Assembly (NCBI GenBank): GCA_963576725.1
Contig: OY755244.1
Coordinates: 36,654,109 to 36,718,108 of the forward strand
DNA: 64,000 bases
Source of the DNA: Azorinus chamasolen
Taxonomy: Eukaryota > Mollusca > Bivalvia > Cardiida > Solecurtidae
Direction: 5' to 3'
Shown: piece by piece, positions 10,450 through 20,468 of the stretch
How positions within the stretch are numbered: position 1 is the first letter of the stretch
Layout: every line of letters begins with the position of its first letter
Program-made: the position numbers and the translations under genes
The notes under the pieces: generated by a model
What the model was told of the DNA's origin: nothing
Database searches by the model: none
What the model saw: only the letters and a program-made list of their open reading frames with translations

Positions 10450-10691
10450 TTAACCTCTTTCCCTGAAGAGTATTCATGTGGAAATTGACGACATCATGAT
10501 TATTCAAAAGCTGAAATTTTATAATGGCACGTGTACGCAAGATGATTTCGGTATGAGTGAAAACTGAAGTGTCAGGTCTATTATAATTTCATATGCAAAC
10601 AGAAAAGACACTGATCAGACGGCTCCTACGGGAACAGTCTGATCTGGGTCTTCTCTGTTTGAAAAGGCGTTTAGATGAAGGAATGGGTTAA
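10450..10691 (+). mobile_element. Family B MITE, full length
   Basis: TTAACCTCTTTCCCTG left, GGAATGGGTTAA right (an A-like right tip on a B body). Core GACACTGATCAGACGGCTCC.. CAGTCTGATCTGGGTC with the usual mismatch. Confidence 0.85.
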
Positions 10692-10792
10692 ATATTAATG
10701 CTACGTGTGTATTTATAAAACATCATAATCAGAGAAGGAAGTACACAGTATTCAGTATCAATATACGTCCAAGTCTTTCAGCAATAGAGGAT

Positions 10793-10912
10793 CTTACATG
10801 AGTGTTCATTACAAATTGTTTTTTATGAAACGAGCTTTAGCGAGTGTCATATTCATTATAGGAAACGAGTTCATGAAAACAATGTGTAATGAGCACGAAT
10901 GTAAGATTCTTT
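10793..10912. repeat. Foldback element with CGAGCTTTAGCGAG
   Basis: Imperfect inverted repeat: TCTTACATGAGTGTTCATTA pairs with TAATGAGCACGAATGTAAGA, and ACAAATTGTTTTTTATGAA with TTCATGAAAACAATGTG, around an AACGAGCTTTAGCGAG centre. A similar centre recurs at 55.59 kb. Confidence 0.75.
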
Positions 10913-11021
10913 TTATCACATAATCTTTAAACATGCCGTAGAAAATAAAACAGGTTATAGCTGACGACTGTTTCGGTAATTGCTTACAAACAGTATAGTA
11001 ATACAACGTACGACGCACACG

Positions 11022-11073
11022 GAGCGCTACGATTGGCTAACGATTAAATGAGCGCTACAATTGGCTAACGATT
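11022..11073. repeat. 28-bp direct duplication
   Basis: GAGCGCTACGATTGGCTAAC and GAGCGCTACAATTGGCTAAC follow one another at a 28-bp step; the CCAAT-box word occurs in both copies in reverse. Confidence 0.7.
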
Positions 11074-11162
11074 GCTAATTTACATAAAAAATGCACTAGT
11101 GTATTTTCTCAATTTACGGCACTCTGTTACGGCACTGCCACATGGCAGATTATGTGATAAAT

Positions 11163-11346
11163 GAATTTTCAGAATGGAATAGTCCATTTTTGTATATATT
11201 TAGAGTCCATTCAATATGAAATGGTAAAACTGCGAGACAAACAATGCAGACCCTTGCCAGAGGTCTACTCTATAGGAGCACTCTGATTTGAGTATTTACT
11301 ATTGGCAAATGACCGTGAACTCGTAGCCTGGAGCACTCGATGGGTT
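11163..11346 (+). mobile_element. Family H MITE
   Basis: TCAGAATGGAATAGTCCAT, GAGTCCATTCAATATGAAA, then a core with apex TCTATAGGAGC and decayed arms; ends CACTCGATGGGTTAA. Confidence 0.8.
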
Positions 11347-11708
11347 AAAATATGTTTCAAATATTGAAGTAAACATAATCATAAATATTAATGTTTTGCA
11401 TATTTCAAACTTTTTATGATCTAAATGTATTCAAACTGTAATACGCTGACTATATTTCATAAAAGAAACAAGGAAAAACGATTATTTTATCGACAAGCAG
11501 CAGACAATAATTAAAAGACGAAAAGTGCTTAGACTTCAAAGAGTAAATATTTATATTCAGAGTTGACGCACAAACAACCGTTGTATAAAGAAGACTGGAA
11601 TTGATTGCGTGCTGTTCTGTGATTGCAACTGCCTTCTGCACTGTAATTTATTACATAAACAGGATGTCAAACAATAGGCGCTTTATCCTTGGTTACCTTT
11701 ATGCCTGC
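11347..11708. other. No gene; possible N-like fragment
   Basis: AT-rich. Near 11645-11670 ttacataaacaggatgtcaa resembles host repeat N (gcataaacaggaagtccaa), so a diverged N fragment may lie here. Confidence 0.35.
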
Positions 11709-11937
11709 TTAATCCTTTCCTCCATAGATACGCCTTTCTACGCCTCTGTAAAAATAACCTATTGAAACCATTGTGATAAATAGAGCATTTGCTCCTATAG
11801 GAGCAAATGCTCTATTTATCACAATGGTTTCAAATTACAAAATTCTAAAATTTTCCTTTTCTCTAGTTAATGCTCCTTTTCGGTAGATTTACTCAAAGTG
11901 GTTGGATCTAAAAATAGCCTATGAGGTAATGGGATAA
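11709..11937 (-). mobile_element. Family A2 MITE, full length
   Basis: TTAATCCTTTCCTCCATAGA start; perfect stem with apex TTGCTCCTATAGGAGCAA; right end GGTAATGGGATAA. Preceded by ATGCCTGC, as is the next copy. Confidence 0.9.
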
Positions 11938-11955
11938 TGCTAAAAATATGCCTGC

Positions 11956-12179
11956 TTAACCCTTTCCTCTATAGATACGCCTTTCTATGCCTCTGTAAAA
12001 ATAACCTATTGAAACCATTGAGATAAATAGAGCATTTGCTCCTATAGGAGCAAATGCTCTATTTATCACAATGGTTTCAGAACTACAAAATTCTATTTTT
12101 TTTCTTTTCTCTAGTTAATGCTCCTTTTCGGTAGATTTATTCAAAGAGGTTGGGTCTAAAAATAAGGCGAATGGGTTAA
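11956..12179 (-). mobile_element. Family A2 MITE, tandem neighbour
   Basis: Second A2 copy 247 bp downstream with the same flank ATGCCTGC before its TTAA, which points to duplication of flank plus element. Perfect apex; right end GGCGAATGGGTTAA. Confidence 0.9.
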
Positions 12180-12229
12180 ACCGAGCTGGTGCCCTTTTTA
12201 CTTACCTCTGATTTGTTCTGATTTGAGAA

Positions 12230-12335
12230 ATTATTGGCCGAACATCAAACAGCTTGGAGCCTGATGAGATGCCGAATTACGCCGAGTTACTCGGCATTTT
12301 ATCTGGATCCAAGTTGGTTACAGGTGGCATTAAAG
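12230..12335 (+). mobile_element. Family G element
   Basis: CAGCTTGGAGCCTGATGAGA..CATTTTATCTGGATCCAAG; the centre carries a duplicated GCCGAATTACGCCGAGTTAC, so the apex is repeated. Confidence 0.75.
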
Positions 12336-12464
12336 ACCTCCAGTCTCAACATATTTAAAGTATTTCAAATTCATTGCATTCCAGGAAAAACCTCGTCTGC
12401 AAACATTTGTTGTCTGCTGCATTTCTCGAAGAACATAATTTTGTTTACATTCTTTTTAAATGTC

Positions 12465-12512
12465 GTTAACGAATGGTCAAGCAGTGAGGGTCCTGATGAG
12501 ATCCCGTGTTAA
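12465..12512 (+). mobile_element. Family G half core
   Basis: GTCAAGCAGTGAGGGTCC, then TGATGAGATCC; the second arm is absent, so the copy stops at or near the apex. Confidence 0.5.
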
Positions 12513-12534
12513 TTCTTAGAAGTTTTACATTTGT

Positions 12535-13096
12535 TTAACTCTTTCAATATTCATGTAAGAAATCATGAATATTGATTAGTTTATTTTTAGCTCGTCTGTT
12601 TCGAAGAACAGTCGAGCTATTGTGACCACTGGGTCGTAGGCGTTGTCGTTGTCGTCATTGGCATTGTCGTCGTCGACGGCGGCGTGCAAAAACTTTAATG
12701 TAGCTCATTACTCGAAAAGTATAAGAGGTATCAACATGAAACTTCATAGGTTAGTAGATCTCATTAAAGAGAATGCCCCTACATAAGAACCATAACTCTT
12801 GATTTCAAAATTTTGTAGTTATGGTCCTTCATAATTTTTTTTTAAAATGCTTTAATTTAGATGGACACGCCCCAAATCAGACGAGCGTTGGCGCCGCACG
12901 CGGCTCTTGTTATAATATAAAAGTTTCAAGGGATTGTTTTTGCTTTGACAAAAACTACAGACTCAGACCTATATCATGTCATAAGCAAACGGAGTAGACC
13001 CTGATCAGATGGCTCACTCTCCCTATAGGAGGCCTCAAGTCAGTGTCTACTCTGTATGCAACGATGTGAAAAGCGTTTATATGAGGAAAGGGTTAA
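12535..13096 (+). mobile_element. Family B3 MITE with nested element
   Basis: TTAACTCTTTCAATATTCATG left and GAGGAAAGGGTTAA right. B3 flank AAGGGATTGTTTTTGCTTTG. Core GTAGACCCTGATCAGATGGC with an imperfect centre (TCTCCCTATAGGAGG). Confidence 0.85.
12586..12911. mobile_element. Nested mollusc-type repeat (unclassified)
   Basis: Begins TTTTTAGCTCGTCTG with the hairpin TCGAAGAACAGTCGA and ends CACGCGGCTCTTGTT. Splits B3 between TTTATTTTTA and TAATATAAAAG. I recall similar dispersed repeats in bivalves but cannot assign a superfamily. Confidence 0.65.
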
Positions 13097-13328
13097 CGAT
13101 TTACTATTTTATGTATATTAATGTACAATAGTTATGCTTTTATAGATGTTTATTATGTGATTTCTGTCCATCTTATTGTTCGTCCGTCTGTCCGTCATGT
13201 ATTGTGCTTCATGCTTCTGTCGGCATGCAGGTACCACACGTGTTTTTCCGATAACTCGTTTTATGAAAGCATAAACACAGATAGTTTTGCACTGACCATG
13301 CCAGAAACTGCAGAATCATGTCTGTATA
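13097..13328. other. No gene seen
   Basis: Contains gtccgtctgtccgtc and atgcttctgtcggcatgcag, which may be a scrap of a dispersed repeat. Confidence 0.3.
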
Positions 13329-13530
13329 CAATTAAACCCCTCTAATGCGACCACTTAATGAACAAACATGGCTGTCTTCATAAACAGGTGGTTGCTTAAT
13401 GCAGGACGAAAGTTATACAGAAAGCTCCTATAGGAGCTTTCTGCATAACTTTCTTCCTGCCTTAAGCTGCCACCTGCCTTTGCCACTGTGAATTATGACC
13501 CTTTTTGTGGTCGCATTAAGTTTTTTTCTG
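13329..13530 (+). mobile_element. Family D MITE, full length
   Basis: CAATTAAACCCCTCTAATGC (mutated CAGTAAAACC) to TTTTTTTCTG. TA flanks. Core apex AAGCTCCTATAGGAGCTT with stem GGACGAAAGTTATACAG. Confidence 0.85.
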
Positions 13531-13538
13531 TACATGTA

Positions 13539-13655
13539 TTTCCATAAGCAAACAAAGCAGACCCTAATCCGACAGCTCCTTGAGGAGACGTCTGATCTGG
13601 GTCTTCTCTGTTTGAAAACGTACAAGGGTGATTCTTAATCAAATAAAGGGTTGAG
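13539..13655 (+). mobile_element. Family B right half
   Basis: Starts at CATAAGCAAACAAAGCAG and keeps the hairpin (apex GCTCCTTGAGGAG) and right end AATAAAGGGTTGA. The left flank is missing. Confidence 0.8.
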
Positions 13656-13696
13656 AATTAAATTGTATTTTACGCCAAGCCCTTTGTTTATAGAAG

Positions 13697-13907
13697 TTAA
13701 CTCTTTGAACGCGGGAAATTAGTTGGCTGTCATTTGAAACCAGTGTAGACCCAGATCAAAGGGCTCCTAAACGTGCTCTCTGATCAGGGAATGTGCTGTT
13801 TGCCAATCAAAATCCTCTCACAAATTATACCCCTTCAAACTGAATGAACTCTACCTTTAAACAGTGATGGACTATTCCAATTTGAAATTTCAGTATTTAA
13901 AGGGTGA
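13697..13907 (-). mobile_element. Family H MITE, full length
   Basis: TTAACTCTTTGAACGCGGGA left; core CAGTGTAGACCCAGATCAAA; reversed H flank CAAACTGAATGAACTC and GATGGACTATTCCAATTTG; ends TTTAAAGGGTGAA. Confidence 0.85.
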
Positions 13908-14079
13908 AATATTTGTTCCCACAGGTCTTCATACGAAACTGATTTTACACTATATACACATGTAAAACCCCTACCCCTACCCCCATTCCCCACTCCAAAC
14001 AAAATACGGAAGTTTGAAAAATCCATATTATTAATTGTATACATGTATTTGAAAACGATTATAACTGCCATTGCAGTGT

Positions 14080-14291
14080 AGTAGAAACCCCTCTAATGCG
14101 ACCACTCAATGAATAAACATGGGTGTCTTTATAAGTTATAAGCAAGTGGTTGCTTAATGCTGGACAAAAGTAATGCAGAGAGCTTCTATAGGAGCTTTCT
14201 GCATTACTTTTGTCGTGCATTAAGCCACCACTTGCATCTATCACCCAGAATTATACCTCTTTTAGGTGGTCGCATTAGCGTGGTTTTACTG
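14080..14291 (+). mobile_element. Family D MITE, full length
   Basis: TAGAAACCCCTCTAATGCGA to GCGTGGTTTTACTG. Core AAAAGTAATGCAGAGAGCTT, apex CTATAG. The left tip is decayed. Confidence 0.85.
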
Positions 14292-14392
14292 TTTATTAGT
14301 TTTTATAAGTACTGATACATGTGGATATAAAACTCGTTTAATATTGGTTCTAGTGATGAATATCGTAACATATTTCACATTTTCTGGTCGCT

Positions 14393-14626
14393 TTAACCCA
14401 TTCCCGCATAGGCTATTTTTAGATCCAACCTCTTTGATTCAATCTACCAACAAGGAGCATTTACCAGAGAAAATATTTTTTTCAGAATTGTGTAGTTTTG
14501 AAACCATTGTGATAAATAGAGCATTTGCTCCACTGGAGCAAATGCTCTATTTATCACAATGGTTTCACAAAGTGACTTTTACAGAAGCGTCAAAAGGCGT
14601 CAATATGCAGGAATGCAAACCGATAA
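14393..14626 (+). mobile_element. Family A MITE
   Basis: TTAACCCATTCCCGCATAGG left; hairpin with apex GCTCCACTGGAGC; the right end fades at ATATGCAGGAATGCAAAC with no TTAA. Confidence 0.85.
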
Positions 14627-14854
14627 TATGCACCGAACGTACGTAAATTCCCCGATTCCACTCAATTTGAATGTATTCTAATAGTGATAATTCTAGATAT
14701 GATTCTCGGTTAAAGAGCCTAAAATGTCAACATGATTCTACAGTTTCTTGCCAGACTAATACTTGTTCAATTTATCCGCGAAATTCAACGAGGGACATAT
14801 CGTATCACAAAAAAATCTTCAATATTACTATACCAGCGCACATAAACCTATTAG

Positions 14855-15885
14855 CATCAGACAGGTATGCAGTCAGTAACCAGGCACCATACAGGTAGGC
14901 ATTCAGTAACCATGCATCAGGCAGGTGGGCATTCAGTATCCAGCCTCAGATCAGGCATTCATTAACCTGACGTCAGACAGTTCTAAACGTTTTACTAGAC
15001 ATTTTGTAACTAGGCATCAGACATTTAAGCATTCAGTAACCAGGCACCGGACAGGTAGGCGTTTAGTATTTAGGTATCGGACAGATAGACAGTCAGTACC
15101 TAGGTATCAGACAGGTAGACATTCAGTAACTAGGCATCATGCAGACAGGTATTCAGTAACCAGGCATCGGACAGGTAGGCATTCAGTAACCAGGTATCAG
15201 ACAGATAGGCATTCAGTAACTAGACATCAGACAAATAGGCATTACGCAACCAGGCATAACACAGGTAGGCATTTTGTAATTAGGCATCGGACAGGTAGGC
15301 AATCAGTAACTAGGTATCAGACAGGTAGACATTCAGTAACTAGCCATCAGACAGGTAGACATTCAGTAACTAGCCATCAGACAGGTACACATTCAGTAAC
15401 TAGCCATCAGACAGGTATACATTCAGTAACTAGCCATCAGACAGGTACACATTCAGTAAATAGCCTTCAGACAGGTAGACATTCAGTAACTAGCCATCAG
15501 ACAGGTAGACATTCAGTAACCAGGCATCAGACAGGTAGACATTCAGTAACTAGCCATCAGACAGGTAGACATTCAGTAACTAGGCATCAGACATGTATAC
15601 ACTCAGTAACCAGGCATCAGACAGGTAGACATTCATTAACTAGGCTTAGACAGGTAGACATTCAGTAACTATGCATCAGACAGATAGGCATTCAGTAAAA
15701 AAGCATCAGACATAGGTATTCAGTAACTAGGCATCATACAGGTAGACACTCAGTAACCAGGCTTCAGACAGGTACAGGCATTCAGTAACCAGGCATCAGC
15801 CAGACAGACATTCAGTAATTAGGCATTAGACAGATTTGCAATAACGTAACTAGGTATAAGACAGATATGCATTCATTAACCATTC
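14855..15885 (+). repeat. 30-bp minisatellite 1
   Basis: About 34 units of AGACAGGTAGACATTCAGTA plus ACTAGGCATC, most regular at 15340-15640. Because the unit is divisible by three, one forward frame stays open for 247 codons (14925-15668, SVTRHQTGRH-like units). There is no start context, splice signal or non-repetitive part to suggest a gene. Confidence 0.95.
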
Positions 15886-15924
15886 TTCAATTAGCTGGCG
15901 GTCTCACAAGACGGCCATATCATA

Positions 15925-16008
15925 GTAACACATTGCCAATAATCGAACTTTCGATTGCCCCATCATGACGCGAGTACCAAAACCACTAGGTCGCGTGTTT
16001 ATTTATAT
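15925..16008 (-). mobile_element. tRNA-derived SINE head, fragment
   Basis: On the minus strand CTAGTGGTTTTGGTACTCGC is followed by AAAGTTCGATT, in the spacing of a degenerate A box and B box. Resembles tRNA-type SINE heads with a CTAGTGGTTAAGG A box. It is not a foldable tRNA gene. Confidence 0.45.
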
Positions 16009-16042
16009 GTCAGGTAGACTAGCATACAGCAAGCCTGCGATA

Positions 16043-16285
16043 AAGCCTTTACTCTATGAATATTTATAAGACTTGACGACCTTATGAATATTGTATTGTT
16101 TTTTTATAATGGCACATGAACACAGGAAATTTTGGTCTTGGCAGAAACTGTAGAATCATAATCTATATTATTTCATAAGCAAACAGAGCAGACCCTGATC
16201 AGACGGACCCTACAGGGTCTGTCTAATATGGGTCTACTCTGTTTGCAAAGGCATAGAAAAACGTATTTATGGAGTTAAGTTTTAA
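16043..16285 (+). mobile_element. Family B MITE, full length
   Basis: AAGCCTTTACTCTATGAATA left (TTAA lost), right end GGAGTTAAGTTTTAA. Core apex GGACCCTACAGGGTCTG replaces GGCTCCTATAGGAGCC yet stays palindromic, so both arms changed together. Confidence 0.85.
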
Positions 16286-16736
16286 AGAATTTTGGGGTGA
16301 AAATATTTCAGTGTTACCTTTTGAACACCAACAATATTATTGTACCTCACGTTGCTTTCCTATACAAATGTTCCATATACCTGCCATGAAACAATTTGTA
16401 CTGTGTCATGCAACATTACGTCTATACCAGTGAGCGCTTATTAAATTGTGTACGTGACGTCATCCGACAGACGTCATCTGACGCTTGCAATTTGATCAAC
16501 AAACGTCATTTTGACAGTTGTTTTTGTTTAATTATTTGAAAAATGTCGCGTTATGCGACTATTTCGGAGGAGGGTCTGTAAAGATTGGACAGTTTAGGAC
16601 TCCGCCAGTACTTAACGTGTGAAATTGTTCCGCGATGTTTAAGCACTGAGTATAACTTTTGTTTCAAACTGTTCATTGTTCTCATTGAATAAATCTTTTT
16701 GCTGACGAAATTGATAGTGTTGTTCGGTATAATAAA
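16286..16736. other. No gene seen
   Basis: Contains the direct pair gtgacgtcatccgacag / gacgtcatctgacgc near 16454 and cgcgttatgcgac at 16546, which recurs inverted in the palindrome that follows. No coding signal. Confidence 0.35.
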
Positions 16737-16882
16737 ATAAATATCACATCCTATGATGAGCGACAGCACGAATTGTCAGCCCTCGGTATGGTAATGTACA
16801 CCTCGCATAACGCCTCGGTGAACATTACCAACCTCGGGTTGACAATACATGCTGTCGCTCTCCATAGGATGTGATATTTATA
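16737..16882. repeat. Long inverted repeat, 60-bp arms
   Basis: ATAAATATCACATCCTATG at the left edge pairs with CATAGGATGTGATATTTAT at the right; GCGACAGCA pairs with TGCTGTCGC and CCTCGGTATGGTAATGT with ACATTACCAACCTCGG. The roughly 23-bp centre includes CGCATAACGC. A foldback element unrelated to families A-J. Confidence 0.85.
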
Positions 16883-16890
16883 TAATGGCA

Positions 16891-16985
16891 TTTGAAAACA
16901 AACTGGATCCAACATGAGATGCCGAGTAACCTGGCGTCTTATCAGGCCCCATTCCGCTTGACACTCGGATACTGGTTTTTGAAAG
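16891..16985 (-). mobile_element. Family G element
   Basis: AAACTGGATCCAACATGAGA, apex CCGAGTAACCTGG, CGTCTTATCAGGCCCC. Followed by GCTTGACACTCGGAT, the reversed G flank. Confidence 0.65.
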
Positions 16986-17148
16986 TAATGGGGAAAATGT
17001 ACTTTATGTAGCAGAACAAGATAGTTGAAACCAAAGGTTACTTCGTGTTGATAGGATTAAATCTAACCAGCCAGAAGCGTGTTCTTTAGCAATGTACTAT
17101 AAGAAAGATAACGTTATTTTGAGATAATAAAAAAAACATAGCCACCCT

Positions 17149-17391
17149 TTAACACTTTCCTTCTTATAAACAATTTTTCATACCTTTGCAAATAAAATAG
17201 ACCCAGATCATGTAGGAGCCGTCTGGTCAGGGTCTGCTCTGTTTGCTTACGAACTTATAATAGATATGACTTTGCAGTTTTTTACCACTACCAATACAGT
17301 TTGTGTACATATGCCATCATTAAAAATTCAGCTATTAAATATTCATGATGTTATTATATTTTACATGAATATTAGACAGGGAAAGGGTTAA
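17149..17391 (-). mobile_element. Family B MITE with shortened arm
   Basis: TTAACACTTTCCTTCTTATA left, GGGAAAGGGTTAA right. The first arm stops at CCCAGATCAT and the second begins GTAGGAGCCG, deleting the arm between stem middle and apex. Confidence 0.9.
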
Positions 17392-17465
17392 GACAAGTAC
17401 GCTAAATTCATCTACTCGTTGAACAACAGGTATGCGTATACCAGGATCCGATCGGATACCACACC

Positions 17466-17654
17466 TTAACCCATTCCCTCATATGCTATTTTTAGATCCA
17501 ACCACTTTGAATTAATCTACCGAAAAGGAGCATTAACTATAGAAAAGGAAAATTTTAGAATTTTGTAGGAGCAAATGCTCTATTTATCACAATGGTTTCA
17601 ACCGGTGACTTTTGCAGAGGCTTCAAAAGGCGACAATATTATGGAAAGGGTTAA
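17466..17654 (+). mobile_element. Family A MITE lacking one hairpin arm
   Basis: Left flank AGAATTTTGTAG runs directly into GGAGCAAATGCTC, so the left arm is lost up to the apex, with TAG as microhomology. Both TTAA ends are present. Confidence 0.9.
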
Positions 17655-17748
17655 CTAAGAATCGCCATAGGCCCAACTCTTTGGAACATATTCATATTAC
17701 TTTCGATATTTTAAAGAACACGCCTCTGCTATTCTGAGATTGTAAAAT

Positions 17749-17970
17749 GTGATATCGAGCACGATACAAGAGGATACAGCTCAAAGCAAACTGCACGTAA
17801 CTGATACAGGTGCATTATTATTTATAGCATTATCTATTGAAGAGGCTAGCAGTGTACCTTGGATAAAACTACGGAATCCCATCAGTGATGGAACTTTTTT
17901 GTCGGACCTTCGTTCAATTTTACAAACAATATCTGGCGAATGTGTGCCTAACGAATATCAAATACAGTAA
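17749..17970 (+). CDS. Weak coding-like ORF, 73 codons
   Basis: The stretch lies between a family A and a family D element and matches no repeat seen elsewhere here. Its translation is mixed in composition (SIEEASSVPWIKLRNPIS) rather than low-complexity, which is unusual in this window. The TAA stop is supplied by the left end of the D element (CAGTAA), so any original reading frame was cut by that insertion. No convincing splice sites. It may be an old exon fragment or chance; product unknown. Confidence 0.2.
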   Translation: MISSTIQEDTAQSKLHVTDTGALLFIALSIEEASSVPWIKLRNPISDGTFLSDLRSILQTISGECVPNEYQIQ

Positions 17971-18162
17971 AACCCCTCTAATGCGACCACCTAAAATATG
18001 TATGATTATGGGTGGTAGAGGCAGGTGGTAGCTTAATGCAGGACAAAAGTAATGCAGAAAGCTCCTAGGGGAGCTTTCTGCATTACTTTTGTCCTGCATT
18101 AAGCAACCACCTGCTTATAAAGACACCCATGTTTATTCGGTGGCATTAGAGGGGTTCTGCTG
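17965..18162 (-). mobile_element. Family D MITE, full length
   Basis: CAGTAAAACCCCTCTAATGC to GGGGTTCTGCTG with TA each side. Apex AGCTCCTAGGGGAGCT breaks the dyad at one pair. Confidence 0.9.
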
Positions 18163-18241
18163 TAATTTATCGGAATATCCGTACAATAAAGCAGTCAAAT
18201 TTAACACCATAAAGTACAATAGAAGCTCTCTACAATAGCTT

Positions 18242-18460
18242 TGTAACCCTTTCAATGCTGAATTTTCAGAGTGGAATAGTCCATCCATCCATGTTTATTG
18301 GTAGAGTCCACACAGTATGGAAGGGTAAAATTTGCGAGAAGAGTTTTAGTAACAAACAGTGCAGATCCTGATCACAGGGTTCCTCTTCAGGAGTCATCTG
18401 ATCTGGGTCTACACTGTTCGCAAATGCTGACACACTCATGTGCAGCATTGAAAGAATTAA
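18242..18460 (+). mobile_element. Family H MITE, full length
   Basis: AACCCTTTCAATGCTGAATT left, CAGCATTGAAAGAATTAA right: a clear TIR. Core CAGTGCAGATCCTGATCACA.. CATCTGATCTGGGTCTACAC. Opposing small ORFs across it are by-products. Confidence 0.9.
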
Positions 18461-18610
18461 TGAATAACCAACGTTGTCTTTACAAGCAGATGAGTGTTTC
18501 ATACTGAACAATATCTCTTCATATTACCCTGCGTGCTTCAGCTCATTACCACATGGATATTCATGTAAGAAATCATGTAAGGAATAATGCATGTATGAAT
18601 ATATATTAAC

Positions 18611-18986
18611 TTAACGCATTACCTCATAGGCTACTTTTAGATACAACCTCTTTGAATAAATCTATTGAAAAGGAGCATAAACTAGTGAAAGGTTTTTTTT
18701 TCATAATTTTGTAGTTTGAAACCATTGTGATAAATAGAACATTTGCTCCTATAGGAGCAAATGCTCTATTTATCACAATGGTTTCACAAAGTGACTTTTA
18801 CAGAGGTCGTCAAACCCATTCTCTCCTACTGACGCCTCTTTTTGAAACCGTTGTGATAAATAGAGCATTGCTCTATTTATCACACTGATTTCAAAACTAC
18901 ACAATTCTAAAATTCTAAAATTCTCGTTTTCGGTTGATTAATTGAAAGAGGTTGGGTCCAATAAATAGTATAGGAGGGATGAGTTA
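18611..18986. mobile_element. Two family A MITEs fused head to head
   Basis: A plus copy (perfect apex TTTGCTCCTATAGGAGCAAA) runs to CAGAGGTCGTCAAACCCATT and joins a minus copy CTCTCCTACTGACGCCTC. The second has a collapsed hairpin, GAGCATTGCTC. The inner TTAA ends are gone; outer ends remain. Confidence 0.85.
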
Positions 18987-19163
18987 ATGTCGAATAATGG
19001 CATATTTTGGTTTTGGAACTAGTAAAAAGACTAAAAACTGTATAATTCGACCTTTATCATTCCGTAAGCAAACAGAGCCGACCCTGATCAGACGGCTCCT
19101 ATAGGAGCATTCTGATCTGGGTCTACACTGTTTACACAGGCGTATACATGGGGTAAAGGGATA
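18983..19163 (+). mobile_element. Family B MITE, internally shortened
   Basis: Shares TTAA 18983-18986 with the A pair. The left flank is truncated; core apex GGCTCCTATAGGAGCATTC; right end GGGTAAAGGGATAA. Confidence 0.8.
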
Positions 19164-19281
19164 AACCTTTATTTCAGGAAACAGCTGTGCAAGACGCCGC
19201 TAGTTATGAACAGTTTAACAATTTAAGAGTTTTATCAAAATACATGTATAAAACAAGCCATTTTATATCCATTATAATAAG

Positions 19282-19372
19282 AACATATATAACATGCAAA
19301 CGAATAAATCAGACCCCGATAAAACAGCTCATAGTCTGGATCTACTCTGTTTACAAGGCATTGACATGCTGG
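19282..19372 (+). mobile_element. Family B core remnant
   Basis: GCAAACGAATAAATCAGACC.. CTGGATCTACTCTGTTTAC; the inner stem is collapsed to AAAACAGCTCATAGTCTGG. Confidence 0.6.
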
Positions 19373-19559
19373 CTTATTGAATAAATGTTTAAAGACAACA
19401 TCGTTGCTCTTTGAGTATACAACACACTGGCTTTCATTACACGATCACCTATGATCATATACACTTTGTTATTGGTTTAGAATTAACCATCGTGTTGCTG
19501 ATGAAAATGATGTCAACTCAAACCTCTGTTAGCTGCCTTTTATTTCGGAGATCATCGAT

Positions 19560-19690
19560 CTAGTTATTCGGCATCTCATCTAGAGGGCTTGGTGCAAAAC
19601 TGTTCTAACTCCTTCACCTTGTGAATGAGTTAGAATAGCTTTGCACCAAGGCCTCGATCTAGATTCAAGGTGTTTGTAAATACCAGTCCA
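19560..19690 (-). mobile_element. Family G element split by a hairpin
   Basis: TTATTCGGCATCTCATCTAG on one side and GATCTAGATTCAAGGTGTTT on the other are G arm pieces; between them lies an unrelated inverted repeat. Confidence 0.6.
19588..19651. repeat. Hairpin insertion, 23-bp arms
   Basis: CTTGGTGCAAAACTGTTCTA pairs with TAGAATAGCTTTGCACCAAG around a short CTCCTTCACCTTGTGAATGA centre. Single copy in this window, nested in G. Confidence 0.75.
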
Positions 19691-19844
19691 ATCGTTCTAA
19701 GCATGAAAATGGTTAATATATTTAGGTTGATAACAACTTATGTAAATATGAAATATTTCTAAGCAAAAGTCCTGAGATCTCCAATCGATTTCCTGTCATC
19801 CTTTTGCTTCTCCTAGAGGCAATATGCCGTATGTTCCATATGAC

Positions 19845-20085
19845 CTTTCACCGCCAATGTCGCATAAATGCACCACGACAAATAGTGTAGTCCCAGATCA
19901 GACGCCGCCTTTTCAAGGCGGTGTCTGATCAGGGACTTCACTTTTTGTCCCAATCTCTATTTCTATATTCGTGCTTCATTCCTTTGAAATTTTCATTTAG
20001 TTACCTTATTTCCTTAATTTACCGAATTATTTAACAAAATTGGATTGCAGACGACAATTAGAAATTTGGCACTGAAAAGGGTTAA
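19845..20085 (-). mobile_element. Family F MITE, full length
   Basis: TTTCACCGCCAATGTCGC left; core AGTCCCAGATCAGACGCC, apex GCCTTTTCAAGGCGG; right end AAATTTGGCACTGAAAAGG then GTTAA. Confidence 0.9.
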
Positions 20086-20468
20086 CCCTTTACTCCTAAG
20101 ATACGCTGTGTAGACCCATAGGAACCGTCTGATCAGGGTCTTCTCTGTTTGTGACATGATAATAATTAATAGTGATATAGATCTGGTTCTACTGCTGTGA
20201 AAACATGCTTCAGTTTCAGTTTTATTAGCAACTCGGCAAACGCATTGCATTTGGTAAAAAAAAGTTTTATATATATTATAAAAAATGTATATACATTATA
20301 AACTATACAATTACATATACTATAATAGCATTCCTAACGACTAGGAAACAGCGTCCAATGACTCTTTTCTAACATGAAACACATGAAAACATATGTGTAC
20401 ATAATACAGTTCATAATAACCTATTTAGTAGGTATTGAATTTGCAATAAACATGGAACAAGGAAAGTG
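20082..20468 (-). mobile_element. Family B MITE abutting F, interrupted
   Basis: Shares TTAA 20082-20085 with F. The left arm is reduced to TGTAGACCCATAGGAACCG, then the B2-like flank resumes after a 170-bp insertion and ends GGAACAAGGAAAGTGAC. Confidence 0.75.
20214..20387. mobile_element. Unclassified insertion in B
   Basis: AT-rich segment from TTTCAGTTTTATTAGCAACT to AACATGAAACACATG with ATATATATTATAAAA-type runs; not a known family here. Confidence 0.4.

Noticed and set aside
14925..15668. 247-codon ORF with SVTRHQTGRH-like repeats
   Set aside because: Pure translation of minisatellite 1 with no unique domain or splice signal.
14855..15885. CRISPR-like array with 30-bp period
   Set aside because: The whole unit repeats without distinct spacers, the genome is eukaryotic and there are no cas genes.
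15925..16008. tRNA gene
   Set aside because: Only A- and B-box-like words remain; no acceptor stem or cloverleaf can be drawn. Kept as a SINE head.
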